This document shows, in pieces, positions 1-8,118 of a stretch of DNA of 36,463 nt. Every line of letters starts with the position of its first letter. Positions within the stretch are counted from its first letter, which is position 1. Source of the stretch: SZUA-287 sp036397975. Lineage in GTDB: Bacteria > Bacteroidota > Ignavibacteria > UBA10030 > UBA6906. The position numbers and the translations under genes are program-made. Location: NCBI GenBank assembly GCA_036397975.1, contig DASWHW010000101.1, positions 1 through 36,463 on the forward strand. Direction: 5' to 3'. Below the pieces are notes generated by a model. It was not told the origin of the DNA and made no database searches. It worked only from the letters and a program-made list of their open reading frames with translations.

Positions 1-641
1 GTCGACGAGAGTGGAGCAATCTTTTCGCCTTCAGCTGCCGGAAGAGGCTTCGCCGCATTGGGTCGTTCCTCCATTGCAGGGGGTTGCTGCTTTGGAACTG
101 CCTCGGCCGCTGCTTTGGCCGGCGAAGGTTTGGGCGCGGCGGTGCCAACGGCAGGAGAACTCTTCAGTGGAGGAAGTCCACCAACAGGCTTTGCGCTCTT
201 CAATGGCGGAAGTCCACCAGCTGGTTTCGCGCTCTCCAGCGGAGGAAGCCCACCTGCCGGTGTTCCACTTTTCAGCGGAGGAAGTCCGCCAGCGGGACGA
301 GCCTGCACGGGAGCCCCTGCCGCCGGTTTTGGGCCAGCAGGTTTCGCGGCAACCGGCTTCTTCACTGAGACCGTTTTGTATTCCGGATAATCCACCAGCC
401 ATGTTTGGCCGTCAATTTTTTTGAACACCTTCTCCTTTTCAAGCTTCGAGGCAAATTCCCTTGCAATCACTTCAGCTTCGTCATATCCAACTCTCACTTG
501 CTGCCTTCTGTCAAACATCTCCCGAATGCCATATTGAATATCGCGGAAAAAAATATTCGACATATGGAACACCGGAAAACGGGTCTTCAAGAAGGAGAGA
601 ACTTCCTTGTCGTTGGTCAGAACATACTCAAGAGGTTTCAT
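1..641 (-). CDS. Partial protein of unknown function with Pro/Gly-rich tandem repeats
   Basis: The gene runs off the left edge; at least 213 residues are visible from the ATG at 641, and an in-frame TAA lies a few codons upstream, so this is the first possible start. Residues 1 to about 95 look globular and charged (MKPLEYVLTNDKEVLSF at the start). They are followed by a Lys/Pro/Ala linker, four 12-residue repeats of the type PAGGLPPLKSAK, and then more Pro/Ala/Lys-rich sequence. There is no signal peptide or membrane segment in the visible part. The start lies 40 bases after the stop of the Rrf2 regulator on the same strand, so the two are probably co-transcribed. I do not recognise the family. 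The low-complexity tail may be a flexible linker to a further domain outside the window. Antisense and out-of-frame ORFs overlap it, but this frame has the coherent N-terminal sequence. Confidence 0.75.
   Translation of the reverse strand, partial: MKPLEYVLTNDKEVLSFLKTRFPVFHMSNIFFRDIQYGIREMFDRRQQVRVGYDEAEVIAREFASKLEKEKVFKKIDGQTWLVDYPEYKTVSVKKPVAAKPAGPKPAAGAPVQARPAGGLPPLKSGTPAGGLPPLESAKPAGGLPPLKSAKPVGGLPPLKSSPAVGTAAPKPSPAKAAAEAVPKQQPPAMEERPNAAKPLPAAEGEKIAPLSS
160..303 (-). repeat. Four tandem 36-bp coding repeats
   Basis: Four direct repeats of 36 bp (160-195, 196-231, 232-267, 268-303) share the core GGAGGAAGTCC or close variants on the plus strand. On the minus strand each encodes P-A/V-G-G-L-P-P-L-K/E-S plus two variable residues. 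The unit is a multiple of three, so copy-number change would keep the reading frame. Confidence 0.9.
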
Positions 642-681
642 TAGCTTAAGAAATTATGATTGAACATTGAACAAGACATCA

Positions 682-1086
682 TCATACTATTTGAGAAAGC
701 ATCATCGTCTGAAAAACAAGTTCGATATTCGCCTGAACCTTATACAAAGGCTGCTTGATCGTGCAGACATCGAATACGCAGCAGCTTTCCGGACCGTCGG
801 TCATACATTGAGCAATCATGGGAGTAGAACCTTCAACGGCATGAATGATTGTCGAAATCGCGACTTCATTTGGATGCTTTGCCAAAGCGTAGCCACCGTG
901 CACACCCTGGTGCGAGAGTATCAAGCCGGCCTTTGCAAGCTTCTGCATTACTTTTGCAAGAACTTCAAAAGGGATGTTGTATTCTGCCGCAATTTCTTTT
1001 GCAGTTACTATGCCATGTCGGCTCGACGCCGCAATGTGCTTCATTGCAATGATCCCGTATTCGACTTTTTTGGATAATCTGACCAT
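682..1086 (-). CDS. Rrf2-family transcriptional regulator
   Basis: This 134-residue protein has the Rrf2 layout: an N-terminal winged helix (residues 1-75, with wing GVHGGYALAK at 61-70) and a dimerisation helix toward the C-terminus. Cysteines at 94, 102, 103 and 108 sit where IscR and relatives carry the three cysteines that bind an Fe-S cluster, so cluster or redox sensing is likely; the spacing (C-x7-CC-x4-C) is not identical to IscR. The known family includes IscR, NsrR, CymR and RsrR, and I cannot choose among these. A sigma-70 promoter lies at 1171-1199 with a palindrome between its elements, which suggests autoregulation. The gene is followed by the repeat protein 40 bases downstream; no suf/isc genes are visible. 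Confidence 0.9.
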   Translation of the reverse strand: MVRLSKKVEYGIIAMKHIAASSRHGIVTAKEIAAEYNIPFEVLAKVMQKLAKAGLILSHQGVHGGYALAKHPNEVAISTIIHAVEGSTPMIAQCMTDGPESCCVFDVCTIKQPLYKVQANIELVFQTMMLSQIV

Positions 1087-1121
1087 GTTTAATATACGAC
1101 CAATTCAGTCCTATTTCAGCA

Positions 1122-1151
1122 CAACAAAAAAGCAGATCTTTTCTGCTCCTT
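1122..1151 (-). terminator. Terminator-like stem-loop in the rrf2 leader
   Basis: On the minus strand AGCAGA and TCTGCT (1147-1142 and 1136-1131) pair around a 5-base loop and run into a T tract; G-U and A-U pairs could lengthen the stem to about 10. It lies between the predicted transcription start and the rrf2 start codon, so it could act as an attenuator. The stem is short and only half G/C, so it may not be functional. Confidence 0.35.
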
Positions 1152-1170
1152 TTGCTTCAATGCTCTGACA

Positions 1171-1199
1171 AATATATTAAACCTCAGACTTAATAACAA
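1171..1199 (-). promoter_or_regulatory. Sigma-70 promoter of the rrf2 gene
   Basis: On the minus strand TTGTTA (1199-1194) and TATATT (1176-1171) are separated by exactly 17 bases. The predicted start is near 1164, giving a leader of about 78 bases before the ATG at 1086. Confidence 0.6.
1176..1194. promoter_or_regulatory. Candidate operator: 19-bp palindrome between -35 and -10
   Basis: ATTAAACCTCAGACTTAAT is a dyad with 7 of 9 matching pairs around a central C. It fills the spacer of the rrf2 promoter almost exactly. An operator in this position would suit repression by the Rrf2 protein itself; that assignment is inference. Confidence 0.45.
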
Positions 1200-1295
1200 G
1201 TGGGGTTCGGAGAAAGTATCGTTGAAGGGAATGTGATATTCTGCTTGTTTTAAGACGACTCGGTGTTTCCACCCCCTTTTCCACTGCAATGGTGA

Positions 1296-3968
1296 TTATG
1301 AGATTTTTTCCAGACTATCGAGAGCCGCTCTCACGCTCTTGAGAAGTTTGTTCGGCATATACGGTTTCTGTATGATATCCTTGGCGCCGCGACTCAACAT
1401 GTCCGATCGAGACCCTGCATCAATATACCCGGTAGCAACGATGGCTGAAATTTCCGGCTTGATCTTCTTCATCTTCTGGAATGCCTCCCATCCATCAAGT
1501 CGGGATAGTCCAAGGTCAGTGAGAACGAGTGCAATTTCTTCCACGTGTGATGCAAAAACCTCCACCGCCTGAACGCCATCCTCGGCGATCAATACCTTGT
1601 ACCCCTTACTTTCGAGCATGGTCTTTACCAACTCTCTGAGCGATTCCTCATCCTCTGCGAACAATATCGTTTCTTTTCCACCGGACACAACTCCATCGAC
1701 GTCTTCTTTGACTTGCAATGTCGGTTCTCCCGAAGCAGGAGCGGGAAAATAAAGAAAGAAAGTAGTTCCTTTACCCGGCGAACTCTCCACGTCGATAAAA
1801 CCTCGGTGACGGTTGATGAAACCATACACCATTGCCAGGCCAAGACCGGTTCCTTTGCCAACACCTTTGGTTGTGAAGAACGGCTCAAAGATTCGAGCTT
1901 TTGTGGCGGCATCCATTCCAGAGCCGGTGTCGCTGATCGTAATGCAAACATATTCATCAAAAGTTGCATCGGTGTGTCGCTCTTGGATTACCGCCTTCTT
2001 CACAACTGAAGTGGTTATTGCTAACGAACCGTCGCCATTCATAGCGTCTCGTGCGTTTACGCATAGGTTGAGAATGGCTTGGTGAAGCTGATTTTTATCC
2101 GTGATGACAGCCGGAATTTCGATATCCAGTTCAATCGAGCAAGAGATTGTCTTTGGAAAGGTCTGGGTACACATATCGACGATTTCCTTCACCGTTTCGT
2201 TCATTATCACTGGTTCAAGAAGTACCTCACTCTTTCGTGCAAATGTTAACAACTGGCGAACTAAACCGGCACCTCGCTGGACAGCAGCGGTCATCGTGTC
2301 AATGGCGTGCGATAGTTTATCGGGCTCTACTTTTCCCTTGCCGATCAGGGAGAGATATCCGAGAATGATGGCAAGAACGTTGTTAAAGTCGTGCGCAATC
2401 CCTCCGGCAAGGGTGCCGATACTCTCCATCTTCTGTGCATGCAGGAACTGTTCTTCAAGTCTCTTGCGTTCGGTAATATCGCGAGAAACAATAACCACTT
2501 TTGAGGTTTTTCCGCCAGCATCGCTGATGACGCTGCCTTGCGATTCAATGAATCGAACCGTGCCGTCATTCCTCACCAGCCTGTATTCCGCCCGCTGTCC
2601 AACACCTGTACGTACGGTCTCGTTGAACAGGCTCTTGATTCTTTCCCTGTCCTCCGCATGAATTTCTGCAAACGAGTTCGTTCCATGCAGCGCCTCCAAA
2701 TCGCTTCCAAGGAGAGGCTTGTAAGAAGGACTGTTATATAACCTCTTGCCGTCGATATCCAGAACGGCAATCATGTCAATCACGTTCTCAGATATCAAGC
2801 GGAATCGTTCCTCACTCTGCCGTAAGCTCTCCTCAGCTACCTTTCGTTGGGTAATGTCGCTAACCATACCTGAAAGCACATCTCCATCGAGGGTTGCACT
2901 TAGGAGGATGGTTTTCGCGGTTCCATTTCGTGTTAAGAACTCGACTTCCAAACCATGAATAGATCTATGCTCCTTTAGTGATTCGATCAGACGGTTTCTA
3001 TCATCAGGATTTTTATACCAAGACAGAGCAGTACCTTGCATGCATTCTTGCCTTGAGTGATACTCAAGCATTCTCGCCATCGCATCATTGACGAAAAGTA
3101 TCTCACCCCGGAGGTTCGTTGTATACACCCCGACAAGTGAGCTCTCGATCAAATCCCTGTACCTTTTTTCTGATTTCTGAAGTTCTTGCTCGGCACGCTT
3201 TCGCTCCGTAATATTGCGAACGAAACCCTCATAGTGAAGGTTCTTCCCATGCGCATCCCTGACAGGATGTGAATTGAGTTGTATCCAAACCGGAGTCCCT
3301 CCCTTGTTTTTCCACTGAATTTCAAGGTCGTCTGCAGAAGCTTCGGACTCGTGCAAGGCGATTAGAGCGTCATGCTGTTCCTGATAGAGATAGACATCCG
3401 TTCTCATGTTCAAGTGCATCATCATCTCGGGAGATTCGTAGCCAAGGATTTCTGCCAATGCCCAATTCATGGTAATGAACCTGCCATCGGAAGATGACTG
3501 ATAAATCCCTATTGGCGCAAAATTGAAAATATCCTTGTACTTTCGTATGGACAGCTGCAACGCTTTTTCTGCCTGGCGTCTCTTCCTTCGAACTTCGACC
3601 TCGGCCAACTCCCGATCGATTGCGGGGACCAATCGCCCCAGTTTGTCCTTCATGATGTAGTCCTGTGCTCCAGATTTCATCGCTTCGACCGCAATTTCCT
3701 CGCCTATGGTCCCTGAGACGAGGATAAACGGGATATCGACACCGCGATCTTGAACTTCGCGAAGGGCCGCGAGGCCACTGAATTGAGGGAGAGAGTAGTC
3801 AGAGATGATGCAATCCCACTCTTTTTGCGCGAGGGCCGTTTTCAGCCCTTCATTCGTGTCAACACGTTCGAACGTCGACTGATATCCTCCGTTCTTCAAT
3901 TCGTTGACCAACAGGAGCGCGTCATCCGCGCTGTCTTCAACTATGAGTACACGAAGCGGTTTCGCCAT
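1296..3968 (-). CDS. Hybrid sensor histidine kinase (REC-PAS-PAS-PAS-HisKA-HATPase-REC)
   Basis: This is an 890-residue cytoplasmic protein without membrane segments. An N-terminal receiver domain (about 1-120) has acidic residues 11, 15 and 16, phospho-acceptor D57 and K107. Three PAS domains follow (about 140-257, 266-377, 386-503), each ending in a DITxRK-like PAC motif. The HisKA domain contains H526 in the sequence AGGIAHDFNN. The ATPase domain shows N638, DTGSGMD (680-686) and GTGLGLA (706-712). A C-terminal receiver (about 765-885) has E772/D773, acceptor D818 and K868. All catalytic residues of both receivers and the kinase are present, so a multi-step phosphorelay is plausible. The start has GAGG five bases upstream and lies one base after the stop of the preceding response regulator. 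The signal sensed by the PAS domains cannot be read from the sequence. Confidence 0.95.
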   Translation of the reverse strand: MAKPLRVLIVEDSADDALLLVNELKNGGYQSTFERVDTNEGLKTALAQKEWDCIISDYSLPQFSGLAALREVQDRGVDIPFILVSGTIGEEIAVEAMKSGAQDYIMKDKLGRLVPAIDRELAEVEVRRKRRQAEKALQLSIRKYKDIFNFAPIGIYQSSSDGRFITMNWALAEILGYESPEMMMHLNMRTDVYLYQEQHDALIALHESEASADDLEIQWKNKGGTPVWIQLNSHPVRDAHGKNLHYEGFVRNITERKRAEQELQKSEKRYRDLIESSLVGVYTTNLRGEILFVNDAMARMLEYHSRQECMQGTALSWYKNPDDRNRLIESLKEHRSIHGLEVEFLTRNGTAKTILLSATLDGDVLSGMVSDITQRKVAEESLRQSEERFRLISENVIDMIAVLDIDGKRLYNSPSYKPLLGSDLEALHGTNSFAEIHAEDRERIKSLFNETVRTGVGQRAEYRLVRNDGTVRFIESQGSVISDAGGKTSKVVIVSRDITERKRLEEQFLHAQKMESIGTLAGGIAHDFNNVLAIILGYLSLIGKGKVEPDKLSHAIDTMTAAVQRGAGLVRQLLTFARKSEVLLEPVIMNETVKEIVDMCTQTFPKTISCSIELDIEIPAVITDKNQLHQAILNLCVNARDAMNGDGSLAITTSVVKKAVIQERHTDATFDEYVCITISDTGSGMDAATKARIFEPFFTTKGVGKGTGLGLAMVYGFINRHRGFIDVESSPGKGTTFFLYFPAPASGEPTLQVKEDVDGVVSGGKETILFAEDEESLRELVKTMLESKGYKVLIAEDGVQAVEVFASHVEEIALVLTDLGLSRLDGWEAFQKMKKIKPEISAIVATGYIDAGSRSDMLSRGAKDIIQKPYMPNKLLKSVRAALDSLEKIS

Positions 3969-3969
3969 G

Positions 3970-4422
3970 CTATCCTCGTTTTTGCGGAGGTATCTCGTTC
4001 AGGACAAGCCAATACAATCCCAACTGTCGGGTGGCTTCAGTAAACTGGTCGAAGTCCACTGGTTTTCGAATGTAGCTGTTGGCGCCAGACGAGTAGCCGT
4101 TAACGACGTCTTGCTCTTCCTTTGACGATGTGAGAATGACAACGGGCAACAACTTCGTTCGGTCGTCGGCCCGGAGTCGGCGTAATACTTCGAGTCCATC
4201 CATCCGCGGAAGTTTGATGTCGAGCAAAATAACTTTAGGCATAATCGAGAGATCTCGAGCATGATACGCACCGGTGCCGAACAGATACTCAAGGGCTTCT
4301 ACGCCATCGTGAGCGACAACGACCTCGACCTTAATGTGATTCTCCTTGAGTGCCCTGAGGGTGAGCAGCTCATCGTCGGGATTGTCTTCCACCAGTAGTA
4401 TAACCCGTTGATCCTTTTTCAT
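3970..4422 (-). CDS. Single-domain response regulator (CheY/Rcp1-like)
   Basis: This 150-residue protein is a lone receiver domain with no output domain. It has the acidic pair in VEDNPDD (residues 11-17), the acceptor aspartate in LLDIKLPRMDG, the conserved T/S in LTSS and the lysine in IRKP. The insert before the acceptor (LFGTGAYHARD) is typical of Rcp1-type receivers, which often partner with phytochrome-like or PAS kinases. It sits between a membrane histidine kinase (80 bases upstream) and a hybrid kinase (one base downstream), so it probably shuttles phosphate between them; this is inference. An inverted repeat TCACT/AGTGA lies directly before the start codon and overlaps its weak ribosome-binding site. 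Confidence 0.93.
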   Translation of the reverse strand: MKKDQRVILLVEDNPDDELLTLRALKENHIKVEVVVAHDGVEALEYLFGTGAYHARDLSIMPKVILLDIKLPRMDGLEVLRRLRADDRTKLLPVVILTSSKEEQDVVNGYSSGANSYIRKPVDFDQFTEATRQLGLYWLVLNEIPPQKRG

Positions 4423-4502
4423 GTCACTCTTTTCAGTGAGGGGTTACGAAATTAGTCAGTTACATCCAACCAGATATTTCAAAAAAACAGGGCTGCACAT
4501 GT

Positions 4503-6854
4503 TTATGATGCCAAAGTAAAATAGAACGTCGCACCTTTGTTGACTTCAGCTTCTGCCCACACCCGACCACCGTGGCGGTGGATAATCCTCTGCACAGTCG
4601 CAAGACCAATACCGGTCCCCTCGAACTCTGCTGTCGAATGAAGCCGTTGGAAAGCGCCAAACAGTTTATCCACATACGCCATGTCGAACCCCGCGCCGTT
4701 GTCGCGGACGAAATGAACAGTGTCTTCCCCATCATATTTCACGCCGAACTCAATTTCTGCATCAGGGATCTTGCCGGTATATTTCCACGCGTTACCCAGC
4801 AGGTTCTCTATGCATACACGCAATAGATGCGGATCTCCGATCCCGTTCACTTTATCGGCAATGATAAACTCGACGCTGCGTGACGGTTGTGTTTGTTGGA
4901 GCTCTTCAGCAGCCTTCGCTACGAGCCTGCTGAGGTTCACCTTTTCACGCTGCATCTCAGTACGGGTGATGCGTGACAACTTCAACAAATCGTCGATAAG
5001 GGCTGCCATTCGATGAGTGGCACCGCTCACCCGCCGCAGAAAATCTTTTCCTTGATCGTCCAAAATCTCACCGTAATCTTTCAGGAGGGCCTTGCTAAAA
5101 CCGTCGATGCCTCTCAACGGAGCGCGTAAATCATGTGAGACAGAATAGCTGAACGACTCAAGTTCTTTGTTGGCTGCTTCGAGTTGAGTTTTCGAGGCCT
5201 GCAGCGCTTCTTCTGCACATTTGCGCTCCGTAATATCCCTCGCCGTTGCATAAATGAGATTGCCGGAAGGAAACGATCGCCACTCGATCCACCGGTACGA
5301 CCCATTGTTGTGCCGGTATCGATTAGTGAAATTGAGAATCAGTTTCCCCTCTCCAAGGTCAGACATGACTGCCAGCGTCGCATTGACATCTTCCGGGTGG
5401 ACAAAATCGAGAAAACGCTTTCCTTCGAGATCGCGCAGACTATAACCAAGTGTGGATTCCCACGATTTATTCAAACGACGGAAGTACCCATCCATGTCTG
5501 CAATGCAGAGCAGGTCGAGTGCATGCTTAAAATACCCATCTAATTCTGCCGTCTTCTGTTGGAGTAATTCCTCCGCCTTTCTCCGGCCCGTCACGTCCCG
5601 TTTCGCAACGGCGAAGACAAAAGACAACAAAAGAACCTGCCCTGCAAGACTAATATAGATAACAAACTGAGTCAGACTTGCCTGCCGCGCTTCGTTTTCC
5701 TTCCTCTCGGAGAGAAGGCGATTCTCTTCCTCTAGCATCTTTCCAATGAGTACCTGAATGCTGTCGGTGAGCATTTTTTCCATACCGGCCTTGAAGAGGA
5801 CATCGGTTGCTTCACGTCCGCCTTGTTTGAACGTTTGACGAAGATGATCCGCAAACTCAAGCCGATTCTTTGTCAGTTGCTCGAGCAATTCAACGGACTC
5901 CTGTTGCCGTGGATTGTCTCGGGTCAGGATTCCAATCTCATGGACAAGGGCAGGTAGAATTTCCCTTGCCTTCATTGTCGGTTCATAATACTGTTCGTCA
6001 CCACTTAAAAGATAACCGCGTGCTCCGGTCTCCACGTCCACTGTTCTCGCACCAACCGCGTAGAGGCGGTGCGACACGTTCCGTGAATGTTCGACCCAAT
6101 CACTCGCTTGCAGGAGCGATCGAATCCCTGAAACTGAAAGCAACGAGATGGAAATGATGGCCACGGTTGCGGCAGTGAGTCCATCAAAGAGTTTTTGTTC
6201 AATGGCAATAGGAGCTTGTTGCCGCCCATACGCCGTGAGGATTAACCCGCCGCACAGAATGATAAACGTGATCGCAGTGAAAAATCCCATTTTCGTGTAG
6301 GCGGCCGGTGTTGCCAATTCATCAAGTCCGGTGATACCTCCTAGCAGCCCGACGATACTGGCCGTGAAGGAAAACACCAGGAGAAATTCAAGAGGAAGGG
6401 TCGTCCGGAAATTTTGGGAGCTGAGAAGAGAGAGCGAAATCCCAACCATCAAAAAAATCAGTGCCGTGCTGGTTTGCATCCACGGAGTATGTGATACACC
6501 GTTGTGAATACTGTTTAGAAACTCATTAAAGGCGGCGGAAGAAGAAAGCGAATTTTGGATGAGGAATATCAACCCTCCCAACATTATCAGACTTGCACAA
6601 ATCCGTGCAAGGATGCTCTTTGCCTTTCCAGTCCGGACCAAAAGAATGAGCGCTAGTCCGCTGAGAATGAATCCCGTGGCTGTGTATGTGCCCATGTCGA
6701 GTGACCCGTAGACAACGTCTTTGGGTGCGGCATTATCGATAATGCGGTTGATGAGAACGAACAATCCCTCAGCCACAGTCAGTCCACCGGCGATGTACGG
6801 CCCGGTCGATCGCAGAAACATGGAAATATTTGCAATGACACCGCGGGGAGTCAT
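4503..6854 (-). CDS. Membrane sensor histidine kinase with CHASE3 and PAS domains
   Basis: I place the start at the ATG at 6854 because GGAGAG lies six bases upstream; an in-frame ATG at 6872 would add six residues but has no good ribosome-binding site. With numbering from 6872 (789 residues), there are about seven hydrophobic segments (25-42, 61-80, 86-106, 133-152, 160-181, 195-216, 230-249). A CHASE3-like extracytoplasmic helical domain follows (about 250-390, with VDVETGARGYLLSGDEQYYEP), then a further membrane helix (402-424). After that come a PAS domain (440-550), HisKA with H580 in YSVSHDLRAPLR, and HATPase with N694, DNGAG (724-728) and GTGIGLA. The kinase core resembles the bacteriophytochrome-type class. 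It is the first gene of a three-gene signalling operon. The N-terminal seven-helix part may be an additional membrane sensor module, which I cannot name. Confidence 0.93.
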   Translation of the reverse strand: MTPRGVIANISMFLRSTGPYIAGGLTVAEGLFVLINRIIDNAAPKDVVYGSLDMGTYTATGFILSGLALILLVRTGKAKSILARICASLIMLGGLIFLIQNSLSSSAAFNEFLNSIHNGVSHTPWMQTSTALIFLMVGISLSLLSSQNFRTTLPLEFLLVFSFTASIVGLLGGITGLDELATPAAYTKMGFFTAITFIILCGGLILTAYGRQQAPIAIEQKLFDGLTAATVAIISISLLSVSGIRSLLQASDWVEHSRNVSHRLYAVGARTVDVETGARGYLLSGDEQYYEPTMKAREILPALVHEIGILTRDNPRQQESVELLEQLTKNRLEFADHLRQTFKQGGREATDVLFKAGMEKMLTDSIQVLIGKMLEEENRLLSERKENEARQASLTQFVIYISLAGQVLLLSFVFAVAKRDVTGRRKAEELLQQKTAELDGYFKHALDLLCIADMDGYFRRLNKSWESTLGYSLRDLEGKRFLDFVHPEDVNATLAVMSDLGEGKLILNFTNRYRHNNGSYRWIEWRSFPSGNLIYATARDITERKCAEEALQASKTQLEAANKELESFSYSVSHDLRAPLRGIDGFSKALLKDYGEILDDQGKDFLRRVSGATHRMAALIDDLLKLSRITRTEMQREKVNLSRLVAKAAEELQQTQPSRSVEFIIADKVNGIGDPHLLRVCIENLLGNAWKYTGKIPDAEIEFGVKYDGEDTVHFVRDNGAGFDMAYVDKLFGAFQRLHSTAEFEGTGIGLATVQRIIHRHGGRVWAEAEVNKGATFYFTLAS

Positions 6855-6924
6855 TATTCTCTCCAGAATCATCTCATCACTATCCTATTCCAGCGTCTCA
6901 CATTTCATTTCATGAATACTGCGG

Positions 6925-6939
6925 GCATACTTGGTGCCA
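6925..6939 (-). promoter_or_regulatory. Sigma-54-like promoter motif upstream of the kinase operon
   Basis: On the minus strand TGGCAC (6939-6934), five bases, then ATGC (6928-6925) match the -24/-12 layout: GG and GC are 10 bases apart. The -24 element is perfect; the -12 element has one mismatch to TTGC. No sigma-54 activator is visible in the window, so this could be chance. Confidence 0.25.
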
Positions 6940-7111
6940 GAATCATCCTCTCTTTTGGTGTCATAGACCACCCAAAATCGGCTGACCGCAATGTTCACGA
7001 GTGAAGGTGGTCACTATTGAACAGTTTGTGAATACCAATCTACCACCTCAAGGCAACAAAATCTTCCACATGAGACGGAAAGAGGCAACAGGGAATGAAA
7101 GGCCGATCCGA

Positions 7112-7140
7112 TTGCATGAGAGAACTGATTTGGGTATCAT
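7112..7140 (+). promoter_or_regulatory. Candidate sigma-70 promoter for the ABC gene pair
   Basis: TTGCAT (7112-7117) and TATCAT (7135-7140) are spaced 17 bases apart. The predicted start is near 7147, about 36 bases before the ATG at 7183. The -35 is weak and the -10 has one mismatch. Confidence 0.4.
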
Positions 7141-7182
7141 CATTTCCAATTCTGCGTAAAATTCACCCTGTAAGAAACTGAT

Positions 7183-8118
7183 ATGTCGGTAATCGAGGCC
7201 GAGTCGCTTTCCAAAGTATACTACTCCGGAATACGGAAGAAGAAGCAGGTACACGCGCTCCATAACTTCTCAGTTTCTATTGATGGCGGTCAGATATTCA
7301 GCCTGTTGGGACCGAATGGCGCCGGGAAGACGACGATCATCAAGATCCTCCTTTCGATAGTTCGTCCGTCCCAGGGAACCGCAACTATCTTAGGACACAC
7401 TGTGCCGGATGTGAAGACAAGAGATCGAGTAGGTTATCTCCCTGAGAACCACAAGTACCCAGGATATTTTACCGGTGAACAGGTGCTTCGGTTTTTTGGA
7501 GAACTCAGCAATGTTCCAAAGAAGACTCTTGATGAGAGAATACCCGATCTTCTCCATATGGTAGGTCTCAACGAGTGGCGCAGCATGAAGGTACGAAAAT
7601 ATTCGAAGGGCATGCTGCAGCGAGTGGGACTTGCGCAGGCGCTGATTAACGACCCGGATATTTTGTTCCTTGACGAACCGACCGACGGAGTTGATCCTGT
7701 GGGAAGAAAGGAAATTCGGGAAGTGTTGAAAGGTCTGAAGTATCAGGGCAAGACGATCTTCCTGAACTCACACTTGTTATCTGAAGTTGAAATGATCTCG
7801 GATCAGGTCGCAATTCTGGACCGGGGCAGTCTCGTGCGTGTCGGGACTGTGGAAGAGCTGACCACTCAAGGATCATCTTTTGAGATCACCTTTGAGGGAG
7901 CCTTGCCTCCAGCTTTTACCGAAGAAGCATCTGCCCATGTGCTGAAGATGTCCGTTCGAGGAAAGACAATCTCACTTGCATCGAGCACCACTGCGGATCT
8001 GAATGCAACAATTGATCTCCTCCGAAAACACGGAGTCTCGATCACTTCATTGACGAAACTGAGGAAGAGTTTGGAGGATTCGTTCATTGACCTCCTGAAG
8101 GAAGGTGTGAAACAGTGA
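7183..8118 (+). CDS. ABC-2 type transporter ATP-binding protein
   Basis: This 311-residue protein energises an exporter by ATP hydrolysis. It shows the Walker A motif GPNGAGKTT (43-51), the signature YSKGM (140-144), Walker B ILFLDEP (160-166) and the switch histidine H197. The C-terminal 90 residues are an extra domain typical of CcmA/NosF-like ATPases of ABC-2 systems. Its TGA overlaps the GTG start of the permease in the sequence GTGA, so the two are translationally coupled and surely form one transporter. The substrate is unknown; NosF/NosY-like, gliding-type or drug-export systems are all possible. Confidence 0.93.
   Translation: MSVIEAESLSKVYYSGIRKKKQVHALHNFSVSIDGGQIFSLLGPNGAGKTTIIKILLSIVRPSQGTATILGHTVPDVKTRDRVGYLPENHKYPGYFTGEQVLRFFGELSNVPKKTLDERIPDLLHMVGLNEWRSMKVRKYSKGMLQRVGLAQALINDPDILFLDEPTDGVDPVGRKEIREVLKGLKYQGKTIFLNSHLLSEVEMISDQVAILDRGSLVRVGTVEELTTQGSSFEITFEGALPPAFTEEASAHVLKMSVRGKTISLASSTTADLNATIDLLRKHGVSITSLTKLRKSLEDSFIDLLKEGVKQ

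Larger units (their letters stand above)
6855..7182. other. Divergent intergenic region between kinase operon and ABC genes
   Basis: This 328-bp non-coding stretch separates genes transcribed outward in both directions. It holds one sigma-70-like candidate for the plus-strand ABC genes (7112-7140) and one sigma-54-like candidate for the kinase operon (6925-6939). A 7-bp inverted repeat GACCACC/GGTGGTC (6966-6972, 7006-7012) is also present. I see no small gene or RNA in it. Confidence 0.6.

Noticed and set aside
160..303. Repeat array as a possible CRISPR
   Set aside because: The repeats are contiguous, 36 bp in coding phase, with no unique spacers.
31..402. Antisense and out-of-frame ORFs with Gly/Ser/Trp-rich repeats at the left end
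   Set aside because: They are shadows of the 36-bp repeats in the partial minus-strand gene, whose frame alone has a sensible N-terminal domain and a start in context with the upstream regulator gene.
1169..1176. Bacteroidetes-type -7 element TATATTTG for rrf2
   Set aside because: It matches TAnnTTTG, but the same sequence is better explained by a 17-base-spaced TTGTTA/TATATT pair, and another promoter in the window is a perfect TTGACA/TATAAT.
1257..1290. GGTG-GAAA-CACC mini-hairpin after the hybrid kinase gene as a terminator
   Set aside because: A 4-bp stem without a following T tract is too weak to call.
2101..2661. Plus-strand 186-codon ORF opposite the hybrid kinase
   Set aside because: It lies wholly inside a well-supported kinase gene with intact domains and shows no recognisable protein features.
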